A stretch of DNA of 64,000 nucleotides from Clostridium sp. CAG:964 (GTDB taxonomy: Bacteria; Bacillota; Clostridia; Oscillospirales; Acutalibacteraceae): the NCBI GenBank assembly GCA_000435335.1, contig FR891329.1:34106-98105 (forward strand), read 5' to 3'. Positions 18,305 through 27,002 of the stretch are shown piece by piece. The notes under the pieces were generated by a model. The model worked only from the letters and a program-made list of their open reading frames with translations, ran no database searches and was not told the DNA's origin. The stretch's first letter is position 1. Every line of letters starts with the position of its first letter. Position numbers and translations under genes: made by a program.

Positions 18305-19375
18305 ATGGACAAAGCAAAAAGACAGTCCGGTATAGAGCTGCTAAGAATTATAGTTATGCTGCAAATTGTGTTCTTGCATTTGTATCAGTACGGTCATCTT
18401 CATGCAGGGGCTTCTTCTGCCGGAACTATAGACGGTACATTTGTAACATTTGTATGGTCTATGTGCAGAGCACCCGTTGATGTATTCGTGATGATAAGCG
18501 GTTACTTTATGATAACCTCCCAATTTGACATTAAAAGGACTATTAAACGAGGGGCAAATCTTTATGGGGCTATGTTCTTCTATTCGGTAGTAATCAGCAT
18601 TATTTTCTTTATTGCAAACCCACAGTTAATTACACCCGGGAATGTTGTAAGTGCAGTAACGCCGTTCTTCTCAAAGACATGGTATTTTTTTGATAATTAC
18701 TTAATAATTTTGCTGCTGAGTCCTTTTATAAACAAAATGCTTGCTTCGCTTACCAAAAAGCAATATTTGTATTTTATGGGTATTGTTTTTGTTGTAATGA
18801 GCCTGTGGGCGACTATTGCAAATATAGACGGTCTTAATAAAATATTCAGTGTAAAAAAGATTATAGATCCATACTACGGAAAAAGCCTGGGTGGTTTTTT
18901 GCTTATGTATATAATTGGCGGCTATCTAAGACTGTTTGTGGGAAGAAATCAAGAGAGAAGGTCTGTAAGGTTTACTTATTTGGCTGTATTTTTCGGTCTG
19001 TGTGTTGTAGACTTTGGTCTTTACTGCATATTCCCACAGTATAAAAATGTTTTTGGTATGTTTAACAATCCTCTTGTATTGGCAGAGGGAGCAATGCTTA
19101 TACTGTTCTTCAGAGATTTAACCTTCAGCTCAAGGGCAGTAAACGCCATAGCAGGCACAACCTTAGGCGTATATGCAATTCACGAAAACCCTTATGTGCG
19201 TGACTGGCTGTGGGGTATAATAGACTTTAGCAATAAACACCTGTATGATACCTTAGTGTACATTCCGCTGGCTATACTTGCTGTAGTTGGTGTGTTTGCA
19301 GGGTGCAGTATAGCAGAGTTTATTCGTCTTAAAATTTTCAGCTTGGCAGAGAAGCTGTTTATTAAATCTAAATAA
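18305..19375 (+). CDS. Acyltransferase family 3 membrane protein
   Basis: A 356-residue protein with about ten membrane helices. The opening RQSGIELLRIIVMLQIVFLHL carries the conserved N-terminal histidine of acyltransferase 3 enzymes, and an RAPVDVFVMISGYF block follows. These enzymes O-acylate cell-surface sugars or peptidoglycan from the membrane. It is monocistronic. Likely acceptors are surface polymers such as the product of the GT2/TagF fusion upstream, but nothing in the sequence fixes this. Confidence 0.82.
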   Translation: MDKAKRQSGIELLRIIVMLQIVFLHLYQYGHLHAGASSAGTIDGTFVTFVWSMCRAPVDVFVMISGYFMITSQFDIKRTIKRGANLYGAMFFYSVVISIIFFIANPQLITPGNVVSAVTPFFSKTWYFFDNYLIILLLSPFINKMLASLTKKQYLYFMGIVFVVMSLWATIANIDGLNKIFSVKKIIDPYYGKSLGGFLLMYIIGGYLRLFVGRNQERRSVRFTYLAVFFGLCVVDFGLYCIFPQYKNVFGMFNNPLVLAEGAMLILFFRDLTFSSRAVNAIAGTTLGVYAIHENPYVRDWLWGIIDFSNKHLYDTLVYIPLAILAVVGVFAGCSIAEFIRLKIFSLAEKLFIKSK

Positions 19376-19719
19376 GGTATATAATGAATCCCTACGGCAT
19401 AGAGTAGGATATTTTTGGTATTGGTATAAATTGAGGTATTGGCAATAATATCTGTTGCAGGCGGTGCTGCGTCTTTATGACTGTGCAGCCGTATCATTTG
19501 TGCAAATAACGGCACAGGCAGATATTTCAGGTGCTTTGCATCTGTATGTTTTTCATATGCACACTTTTGATTGTGACAGCGTATATGATAATAAAACACA
19601 TCAATGGCTATTAATCCAAGCAATATTCACTGTATGCTGTAGGATTTTTGCTGTTTTCCAGGGGAATATTACATTAAGTAAGGAAAGTGGGGGAGAGATT
19701 ACCTGTTAATCTCAAATAT
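19376..19719. other. Noncoding gap before the pullulanase
   Basis: About 340 bases without a convincing gene. An open frame of 84 codons at 19455-19709 has no ribosome site and no family resemblance. Possible promoter elements TTGATT and TAATAA lie near 19567-19594. Confidence 0.4.
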
Positions 19720-22704
19720 ATGTCAGTTGAAATAATAGATGGAGAGAAACATAAGACACTTCAGGAAAGCTACGAAACTATAGGCACATACTATAACGCA
19801 AAGGAAATTTACCCTCTTTATGACGGTAACGACCTGGGTGCTAGTTATACGCCAAAGCAAACTGTGTTTAAGGTGTGGGCACCAAGTGCAAATATGGTTT
19901 CGCTTAATTTGTACAAAACCGGCTCTGATGTTGAGCAGGGTGCCGGTAAAATTTTAACAACACAAATGCGTAAAAACGAAGAAAACGGTGTGTGGAGCGT
20001 GGCTGTTTCAAGTGACCTTAAGGGCGTTTACTATACCTACACTGTAATGGTAAACGGTGAGGCAAGAGAAACACAGGATGTTTACTCCTTTGCGGTAGGT
20101 GTAAACGGAAGCCGTTCTATGGTGGTTGACTTAAAGTCTACCAACCCTGTCGGCTGGGAGGACGACAAGCATATTCTTGTTGAAAAGCCTACAAACGCAG
20201 TTATTTGGGAAATTCATGTGCGTGACTTCTCTATTAGCCGTACCTCGGGAGTAAATTCAGAGGGACGAGGCAAATATTTGGCATTTACACAGCGTGGCAC
20301 AAGAGTAAACAGAACAAAAAACTTTTCTACCTGTGTGGAATATTTGGTTGAGCAGGGCGTCAACTATGTTCACCTTAACCCTGTATTTGATTTTGGCTCT
20401 GTAAACGAGGCTATGCACACAACCCAGTATAACTGGGGCTACGATCCTGTTAATTTCAATGTGCCGGAGGGCTCATACGCTACCAATGCGGCAATGGGCG
20501 AGGTGCGAATTAACGAATTTAAGCAAATGGTTCAGGCACTGCACGACAGGGGCATTGGCGTTATTATGGATGTGGTTTATAACCATGTATATTCGGCAGG
20601 CGACAGCTGTTTTGAAAAAACTGTTCCGGGATATTATTTCAGAATGTATTCGCAGTATCAGTATTTTAACGGAAGCGGCTGTGGCAATGTAACAGCCTCC
20701 GATAAGGCAATGTTCAGAAAATATATGATCGATTCTGTAACCTACTGGGCAAACGAGTATCATATTGACGGCTTCCGTTTTGATTTAATGGGCTGTCATG
20801 ATGTTATTACAATGAATAAAATCCGAGAAGCTCTTGACCAAATTGATTCCAGAATTTTAATGTACGGCGAGCCTTGGATGGCTGACTGGATGGGCAACGG
20901 CATAAACGGTGAATATGCCTGTACATCACAAAATTCTTTTAAACTTGATCCTAGGGTAGGAATGTTCAGCGACAAAATAAGAAATGCCCTGAAAGGCAGC
21001 TCCGACGATGAATCAATAGGATATATACAGGGTGCAACAAATGTAAATAATCAGATTAAGTCCGGTATGATGGGCGGAGCCTGCGACACCTTTGGCAGAT
21101 GGTCAAGGGAGCCGGCACAGTGTATAACATATGACTCTGCCCACGATAATTTAACACTGTGGGACAAAATCCTGAAATCCAACGGCAGCAACGATTTTAA
21201 CGGCCATAACTCTATTTTGCTGGCACAAAACAAGCTGTCGGCTGTTATCGTTCTTACATCACAGGGAGTGCCGTTCTATCTGGCCGGTGAGGAATTTGCC
21301 AGAACAAAGTACGGTGACCACAACAGCTATAAATCTGCCGATACTGTAAATAAAATAGATTGGACACGGGTAATGCATTATAATAACCTTGTTCAGTATT
21401 ATAAGGGCTTAATGGCTTTGCGTTCGGCATATACTCCGTTTAGAGAGGGTAACGATGATTCAATTAAAACTACCTACTTTGTAGAGAATGGCAGTGCTAT
21501 TGGTTATACTATTCAAAACACTACGGCTAACGCTGAAAATGAATGGGGAATTGCCGCTGTGCTTGTTAATAACAGTGCCAGCCCAAAGGCACTAGATTTG
21601 AAGGTAAACGGCGGCAGTGTACCTTCAAGATGGGCGGTGGTAGTAAACAGTGACAGGGCAGGTATTGAAAGGCTGGGCACTATAAGCGGCAGTACAATTA
21701 ATGTTCCGCCACGAAGTGCGTTGGTGCTTGTTGACGACGCAACCTTTGACAGATTAAAGGTAAAGGAAAGGCACTACAGCACTGTTACCATAAAACATAT
21801 TGACAAGGACACCGGCGAGGTTGTAAGGTCGGTTGCATCTCATTATATTAAGGGTACAACCTATAGAACCTACCCGTGCAAGGGTATATTGTTTGACTAT
21901 ACGCTGGTAGACTCGGAGGGTGAGTCTTGCGGTATAGTGGGCGATAAGGATATAGAGGTAAAGTACTTCTATCAAAAGGATGCCCGTGAGAACTTTATTT
22001 TGGAAAGACGACAAATAACAGACGACGGCACACCTGTAACAGCTCCTGTAATAAAGAAGGTAAAAAAAGGCGACAAGTATGCTGTTAAACCGGAGGCGGT
22101 ACAGGGCTATGAGCTTGATACCGACAGACTTCCTAAATCTATTGGTACGATTAACGGCGACACTACAATAACCTATATTGACAAGCTTGTGCCGGCTAAG
22201 CCTCTCAAGGTGCATTATTTCAATCATAACAACTGGCTTGCACCGCATATTTATATTTATGACGACAGAGGCGGCTCTGCAAGACCGCTGTCAGAGCAAT
22301 GGCCGGGTGCACTTATGAACTGCGAAAGCGACAACGGCTGGTGGAGCTTTGACGAGGTAGACATAGACGAAGCACAGGTTATGTTCAGCGACGGCATATT
22401 CGGTCAGGATCCGGCGGCAAATCACCCCGGCTACGCTGTTGCCGGTGAGGTTTGGATAAAAAACCAAAGAGTTTATTTCGACTCTAAAATTGTTGTCAGC
22501 CATGTTGACATAAACGGAAACAAGCTGGTAGATGATGTTGTTATTGAGGGAAAAAACAAATGCAGCGAAGATACCTATGTTGCTATGCCTATAAAAGAGC
22601 TTGGCAGGGTGTTAAACAGTATCGGCGAGGTTTCGGGAATGTGGAGCACTACAGTAGAAAATGTTGTGTTTATCTATGAAACAAAGAAAAACAGCCTTCA
22701 GTGA
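19720..22704 (+). CDS. pulA: Type I pullulanase (GH13) with MucBP-like and starch-binding modules
   Basis: The enzyme cleaves alpha-1,6 branches of pullulan, amylopectin and glycogen. A CBM48-like N-terminal domain is followed by a GH13 barrel with the type I signature YNWGYDP (about residue 237), DVVYNHV (283), nucleophile region GFRFDLMG (350), acid/base MYGEPW (381) and YDSAHDN (471). After the barrel, residues about 685-830 carry two MucBP-like repeats, 830-925 resemble a CBM26 starch-binding module, and another MucBP-like unit ends the protein. No signal peptide is present from either the ATG at 19720 or the GTG at 19687, and a stop codon lies in frame at 19675. The start is uncertain. 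Confidence 0.88.
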   Translation: MSVEIIDGEKHKTLQESYETIGTYYNAKEIYPLYDGNDLGASYTPKQTVFKVWAPSANMVSLNLYKTGSDVEQGAGKILTTQMRKNEENGVWSVAVSSDLKGVYYTYTVMVNGEARETQDVYSFAVGVNGSRSMVVDLKSTNPVGWEDDKHILVEKPTNAVIWEIHVRDFSISRTSGVNSEGRGKYLAFTQRGTRVNRTKNFSTCVEYLVEQGVNYVHLNPVFDFGSVNEAMHTTQYNWGYDPVNFNVPEGSYATNAAMGEVRINEFKQMVQALHDRGIGVIMDVVYNHVYSAGDSCFEKTVPGYYFRMYSQYQYFNGSGCGNVTASDKAMFRKYMIDSVTYWANEYHIDGFRFDLMGCHDVITMNKIREALDQIDSRILMYGEPWMADWMGNGINGEYACTSQNSFKLDPRVGMFSDKIRNALKGSSDDESIGYIQGATNVNNQIKSGMMGGACDTFGRWSREPAQCITYDSAHDNLTLWDKILKSNGSNDFNGHNSILLAQNKLSAVIVLTSQGVPFYLAGEEFARTKYGDHNSYKSADTVNKIDWTRVMHYNNLVQYYKGLMALRSAYTPFREGNDDSIKTTYFVENGSAIGYTIQNTTANAENEWGIAAVLVNNSASPKALDLKVNGGSVPSRWAVVVNSDRAGIERLGTISGSTINVPPRSALVLVDDATFDRLKVKERHYSTVTIKHIDKDTGEVVRSVASHYIKGTTYRTYPCKGILFDYTLVDSEGESCGIVGDKDIEVKYFYQKDARENFILERRQITDDGTPVTAPVIKKVKKGDKYAVKPEAVQGYELDTDRLPKSIGTINGDTTITYIDKLVPAKPLKVHYFNHNNWLAPHIYIYDDRGGSARPLSEQWPGALMNCESDNGWWSFDEVDIDEAQVMFSDGIFGQDPAANHPGYAVAGEVWIKNQRVYFDSKIVVSHVDINGNKLVDDVVIEGKNKCSEDTYVAMPIKELGRVLNSIGEVSGMWSTTVENVVFIYETKKNSLQ

Positions 22705-22796
22705 GTTTTTGTTAATATAAGCAGGCAAAAACACTTGACAAAAATCTACAGCTGAATATAATTATTATTAACAGTACAAATATTTGAAAAGCTGTG

Positions 22797-23060
22797 AAGG
22801 GAATAAGACACAGTGCTTTAAGCTGCAGAGAGTTGGCGTATGGTGCGAGCCAATGTTTATGCCTGTGTGTATAGCTCATCCCGGAGTTGACTGTCCGAAA
22901 TGTAGGGCAGTACGCAAGACTGCGTTAGAGGTCAGAGCCTTGTCAGAGGCTTACTAAGGAGCAATTTATTGCTTAAATTTGGGTGGTACCACGGTAACGC
23001 TTTGTGTAATATCGTCCCTTTTTCTTTGCTTGTGCAGGGGAAAAGGGGCTTTTTGTGATT
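22797..23060 (+). promoter_or_regulatory. T-box leader of leuA
   Basis: The region holds the conserved T-box GGGTGGTACCACGG (22981-22994), an AGAGAGTTGG stem I element near 22827, and a terminator region at about 23013-23056 with a run of T. A CTC triplet at 22875-22877 followed by A is the best candidate specifier codon, reading leucine, which matches the downstream leuA. Uncharged tRNA-Leu would stabilise the antiterminator and switch on the gene. The codon assignment is my reading, not a folded model. Confidence 0.88.
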
Positions 23061-23076
23061 AAGGAGGAAATAGGTT

Positions 23077-24768
23077 ATGAATCAGTCTTATAAAAAATAT
23101 AAACCCTTTAAGCAGATAAACCTAAAAAACAGACAATGGCCTGATAATGTTATAGACAAAGCACCTATATGGTGCAGTGTAGACCTGCGTGACGGAAATC
23201 AGGCACTTATTGACCCTATGAATTTGCAGGAAAAGCTGGAGTTCTTTAAGGCCCTGTGCGATATGGGATTTAAAGAAATTGAAATAGGCTTTCCGTCTGC
23301 GTCGGAAACAGAGTATGAAATTTGCCGAGAGCTTATTGAGGGCAACTATATTCCCGACGATGTTGCTATACAGGTTTTGGTTCAAGCCAGAGAGCATCTT
23401 ATAAGAAAAACCTTTGAGGCTATTGAGGGGGCAAAAAATGTAATTGTTCATTTTTACAATTCCACCTCAACGCTGCAGAGAAAGGTTGTGTTTAAAAAGG
23501 ATAAGGCCGGTATTACGGATATTGCCGTAAAGGGAGCAAGGCTGATAAAGGAGCTTACAGACGCTTACACAGGCGACACCAATATTAGGTTTGAGTATTC
23601 ACCCGAAAGCTTTAGCGGAACAGAGGTTGATTTTTCTGTAGAAATATGCTCAAGGGTAATGCAGGAGCTGGGTGCTTCAAAGGAAAATCCTGTTATTCTA
23701 AATCTGCCAAACACTGTGGAAATGTGTACACCAAATACATACGCAGATCAGGTGGAGTACTTTATAAAGCATTTACCAAACAGAGAGGCAGCTATTATAA
23801 GCGTGCATCCGCATAATGACCGTGGCTGCGGCGTTGCGGCTGCAGAGCTTGCACTTTTGGCAGGTGCCGAAAGGGTAGAGGGCACGTTGTTTGGCAACGG
23901 CGAGCGTACAGGCAATTTGGATATTGTTACAGTAGGCTTAAATATGTTTACACAGGGTGTTGACCCTAAGCTTGATTTCAGTAATCTTCCAAAATATAAA
24001 GAAATTTATGAACGCTGTACAAATATGAAAATACATGAGCGTACACCGTATATCGGCGAGCTTGTATTTACAGCCTTCTCAGGCTCTCATCAGGACGCTA
24101 TTAACAAGGGAATGGAATATATGAAGGAGTCCGGCTCGGATTACTGGGAAATTCCGTATTTGCCTATAGATCCTGCCGATGTCGGCAGACAGTATGAGCC
24201 GATTATCCGTATTAATTCCCAGTCCGGCAAGGGCGGAGCGGCATTTGTTATGGCTAACAACTATGGCTATAAGCTGCCTAAGCAGATGCACCCTGAATTC
24301 AGTAAGCTGGTACAGAAAAAATGTGACGAGCTGGGCAGAGAGCTTGTTCCCGGCGAGCTAATGGAGATTTTTGAAGAAAACTATATAAACACCAAAAGGA
24401 AGTACGAAATTGTAGGACACCCAACCGTAACTGAAATCGGCGACGATAAAATAAGAGTTACAGGCTTGCTTCGCACAGATGGCGACGAAAAGACTGATGT
24501 TAATATTTGCGGCGAGGGCAACGGCCCTATTGACGCTTTCTTTAGAGCCTTGGCAAGCGTAGGCGTATGTGACTACAAGTTTATTAACTACGAGCAGCAC
24601 GCAATTTCCACAGGCTCAGACTCAAAGGCTGTTTCTTATATTCAGCTTATGACGCCTGACGGAAAGAGCATATTCGGTGTAGGTATTTCAAGCAATATTT
24701 ACCGCAGCTCACTGTTCGGCGTGCTAAACGCTATAAACCGAGCTGAGCTGGAAAAGGAAAGCAATTAA
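23077..24768 (+). CDS. leuA: 2-isopropylmalate synthase, long form
   Basis: LeuA condenses acetyl-CoA with 2-oxoisovalerate, the first step of leucine synthesis. The 563-residue product shows WCSVDLRDGNQAL (metal- and substrate-binding start of the barrel), HPHNDRGCG (metal ligands) and LFGNGERTGN. The C-terminal regulatory domain carries GEGNGPIDAF, where leucine feedback acts. Length and N-terminal text fit the long LeuA type common in Clostridia and Actinobacteria. TTAAGGAGGAAA precedes the ATG. No other leu gene is adjacent. Confidence 0.94.
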   Translation: MNQSYKKYKPFKQINLKNRQWPDNVIDKAPIWCSVDLRDGNQALIDPMNLQEKLEFFKALCDMGFKEIEIGFPSASETEYEICRELIEGNYIPDDVAIQVLVQAREHLIRKTFEAIEGAKNVIVHFYNSTSTLQRKVVFKKDKAGITDIAVKGARLIKELTDAYTGDTNIRFEYSPESFSGTEVDFSVEICSRVMQELGASKENPVILNLPNTVEMCTPNTYADQVEYFIKHLPNREAAIISVHPHNDRGCGVAAAELALLAGAERVEGTLFGNGERTGNLDIVTVGLNMFTQGVDPKLDFSNLPKYKEIYERCTNMKIHERTPYIGELVFTAFSGSHQDAINKGMEYMKESGSDYWEIPYLPIDPADVGRQYEPIIRINSQSGKGGAAFVMANNYGYKLPKQMHPEFSKLVQKKCDELGRELVPGELMEIFEENYINTKRKYEIVGHPTVTEIGDDKIRVTGLLRTDGDEKTDVNICGEGNGPIDAFFRALASVGVCDYKFINYEQHAISTGSDSKAVSYIQLMTPDGKSIFGVGISSNIYRSSLFGVLNAINRAELEKESN

Positions 24769-24840
24769 TTTTAAGCTATTAATTTTTTAATACAAAAAGT
24801 GTGTTTTATGCACCCATAGAAAAACAGAACGGAAAAAATA

Positions 24841-24884
24841 AAGGCAGCAGGCAGTTGGCATAACCAACAGTCTGTTGCCTTTTG
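24841..24884. terminator. Bidirectional terminator between leuA and the MATE gene
   Basis: A long imperfect hairpin (AAGGCAGCAGGCAGTTGG paired with CCAACAGTCTGTTGCCTT) with T-runs usable on both strands. It serves the convergent leuA and MATE genes. Confidence 0.75.
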
Positions 24885-24900
24885 TATATATGGTTGTGTT

Positions 24901-26253
24901 TTAAGCTGCGGAGATTGTTTCATCAGTGGAGGCAAACCGTTTGGTACGCCACTTTCCGCTTTTCCAACGGATTAGCATAAGCAGACCACGGAAGCATTCG
25001 TCAGCCGCAAAGGCTACCCACAAGCCGTAAATTCCCATATTAAATACCACCGCAAATATATACGAGCCTAATGCACTGATAACCCACATAGAGAATATTG
25101 CACAGGCGGTAGGGAATATAACATCTCCCGAACCACGCAGACAGGATATAATTACCAAATTGGTCGTTCTGCCAAGCTCCAAAATAATGTTCATTATTAT
25201 TATATTCGAGCCAAGCTCTATTACGGTAGGGTCGGCGGTGAAAAGTCCTATTAGCTGACTTCTGAATATTATTCCCACTACAGACAGAGCCATAGTAATT
25301 ATAAGAGCATTTCTGTAGCCTCTAAAGCCCTGCTTGTACGCTTCGTCCTGCTTGTTGGCACCTACTAAATGGCCTATAAGTATTTGCGACGCCTGACCTA
25401 TTGAAACTGAAAATATATAGAAAAACATAGTTATATTTTGCACATATGTTTTTGCTACCAGATCTTTGTCGCTTAGGCAGGTCAAGACTATACCTGTAAC
25501 TACCAGCTGCGACAGGTTGTATAAAAAGGACTCCAAAGCAGACGGAATACCGATTTTCATCATATTTTTAATGTCACCCTTTGGAAAGGGCCTTAACAGC
25601 TTAAACATTGACGGCTTTTCAACCTTTTTAAATACAACAACCGTAAGTATTACAGCACCAACTATACGGCTAAAGGTGGTTGCAATAGCTACTCCCAAAA
25701 CGCCAAGCTTAGGAAAGCCGCACAGCCCCAGTACAAAGAAAATATCAAGCACCGTATTCATAATATTCATAACTACGGTGACATACATAGACACCTGCGT
25801 CATACCGTGGTTTCTGATTATAACAGACAGTGCATTCAAATATGCCTGCAAAAACAGAAAACCGCCTACAATAAGCAAATATTGACTTGCAAATTCAAGT
25901 ATTTTGCCCTCGGCACCTATAAATACCAAAATAGGTCTGTTAAAAAATAACAGCAGGATGCTTACAACCAAGCCGCAAAGCACGCTGAAGGTTATAGACA
26001 GTGCCGCAATTCTTGAGGCGTGCTTGTTGTTTTTTGCACCTAAATTTTGAGAAATAAGCACGGCACTTGCACCTGAAATAACGGTAAAAACAATAGTGAC
26101 AATGGATACAACCTGATTGGCGGTGTTTACGGCAGATGCCGCCAGATCGTCATATTTGCTCAAGACAAAAACATCAATAAAGCCCAGCAGCATAAAAAGT
26201 GCTGTTTCAATAAATATTGGCCAAGCCAAGCTGAATAGATTTAGCTTTTTCAT
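24901..26253 (-). CDS. MATE-family multidrug efflux transporter
   Basis: A 450-residue membrane protein with twelve hydrophobic segments. The N-terminal text (SLAWPIFIETALFMLLGFID, then AASAVNTANQV) and the mirrored second half starting near residue 225 (MKIGIPSALESFLYNLSQLV) are typical of MATE exporters. These expel drugs or metabolites using a sodium or proton gradient. AGAGGGAT lies before the ATG. A perfect palindrome (26297-26310) sits upstream and could be a regulator site. No regulator gene is adjacent. Confidence 0.88.
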   Translation of the reverse strand: MKKLNLFSLAWPIFIETALFMLLGFIDVFVLSKYDDLAASAVNTANQVVSIVTIVFTVISGASAVLISQNLGAKNNKHASRIAALSITFSVLCGLVVSILLLFFNRPILVFIGAEGKILEFASQYLLIVGGFLFLQAYLNALSVIIRNHGMTQVSMYVTVVMNIMNTVLDIFFVLGLCGFPKLGVLGVAIATTFSRIVGAVILTVVVFKKVEKPSMFKLLRPFPKGDIKNMMKIGIPSALESFLYNLSQLVVTGIVLTCLSDKDLVAKTYVQNITMFFYIFSVSIGQASQILIGHLVGANKQDEAYKQGFRGYRNALIITMALSVVGIIFRSQLIGLFTADPTVIELGSNIIIMNIILELGRTTNLVIISCLRGSGDVIFPTACAIFSMWVISALGSYIFAVVFNMGIYGLWVAFAADECFRGLLMLIRWKSGKWRTKRFASTDETISAA

Positions 26254-26296
26254 ATCCGATCCCTCTTAATATAAGAATTACTATAGTTATACTTAT

Positions 26297-26310
26297 GCCG
26301 TTTAAACGGC
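26297..26310. promoter_or_regulatory. 14-bp perfect palindrome upstream of the MATE gene
   Basis: GCCGTTTAAACGGC reads identically on both strands, 44 bases before the MATE start codon. It may be an operator; nothing else supports it. Confidence 0.35.
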
Positions 26311-26627
26311 AGCCGATAAATTATAACTGTGTACGCTTAAAAGCCGCAAAGGTATTCAGTATAAATCGCTGAAAACTTTCTGCCGCTTTATAAAGGCGTT
26401 TAGTATTAGTTTAAGACTTTTTCAAAAAACATCAAGCACAATTGTACTGAATCCTTGCACAATAGTCCTAAAAACCGCAAAGCTGTTTTACAATTTTTTC
26501 TGCCGCCGTAAGCATTTAATTTTGAAGTGTTGTAGCTTTGCAGAAAAAACGCAAAAAAGTTGCAGATAGAATGCAAAAAAGATAGACCCGTTTACATTTG
26601 CACAAATTGCATATTTATGCGTAAATA
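26311..26627. other. Noncoding AT-rich stretch at the left prophage border
   Basis: No convincing gene. The 7-mer CCGCAAA occurs at 26344-26350 and 26475-26481, and once on the opposite strand at the other border (58014-58020). These could be transposase-binding sites of the prophage ends, but a chance origin is possible. The exact phage end was not found. Confidence 0.3.
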
Positions 26628-26687
26628 AAAAAGCAGATATCCATACGGCAGGTGATTTAACACCATTAATATGGATATCTGCTTTTT
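26628..26687. terminator. Long perfect hairpin, probable bidirectional terminator
   Basis: AAAAAGCAGATATCCATA (26628-26645) is perfectly complementary to 26670-26687, an 18-base stem. Inside it is a second small stem GGTG/CACC (26651-26654 with 26661-26664). The A-run on one side and T-run on the other suit termination from both directions. Confidence 0.65.
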
Positions 26688-26721
26688 GCTTTTGTGAGTA
26701 TATTTCACAAATCATTTCCGT

Positions 26722-26751
26722 AAAAAAGCACCATTTTACCGGTGCTTTTTT
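26722..26751. terminator. Terminator of the small HTH gene
   Basis: A perfect 11-base stem AAAAAAGCACC / GGTGCTTTTTT contains the stop codon of the HTH gene in its arm. It can work on both strands. Confidence 0.75.
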
Positions 26752-27002
26752 CTGTTTCCATGGTCTTCCAAAATTAGGTTTTTTCCAGTCGTTTTTACTT
26801 TGTCTGGAGTATATCCAAATAAATCCTCTGTAGAGCAATTGAGTACTTCACAAATTTTATTAATATGCTCAAACTTTATGCTCAGGGCTATCTCGTGGTA
26901 TAATTCATTAATTGTAGACCTTCTTATACCTGTTTTCCGTGATAGTTCAGATTGAGTCATCCGGCGTTCACCTAATAATCTAGACAGATTAAACTTTACC
27001 AT
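26736..27002 (-). CDS. Small XRE-family (Cro/C1-type) regulator
   Basis: The 88-residue protein is almost only a helix-turn-helix domain: RLLGERRMTQSELSRKTGIR followed by RSTINELYHE and CEVLNCSTEDLFGY, typical of YozG-like XRE regulators. The ATG at 27002 lies inside one copy of a 16-bp repeat whose other copy is upstream of the methyltransferase gene, so autoregulation is likely. It lies at the left prophage border; whether it belongs to phage or host is open. Confidence 0.75.
   Translation of the reverse strand: MVKFNLSRLLGERRMTQSELSRKTGIRRSTINELYHEIALSIKFEHINKICEVLNCSTEDLFGYTPDKVKTTGKNLILEDHGNRKKHR

Noticed and set aside
19455..19709. 84-codon open frame before the pullulanase
   Set aside because: No ribosome site, no family resemblance, and it overlaps the pullulanase translation start region.
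26488..26838. Minus-strand frame of 116 codons next to the XRE gene
   Set aside because: It overlaps the XRE gene in another frame, crosses two strong terminators and has no family resemblance.
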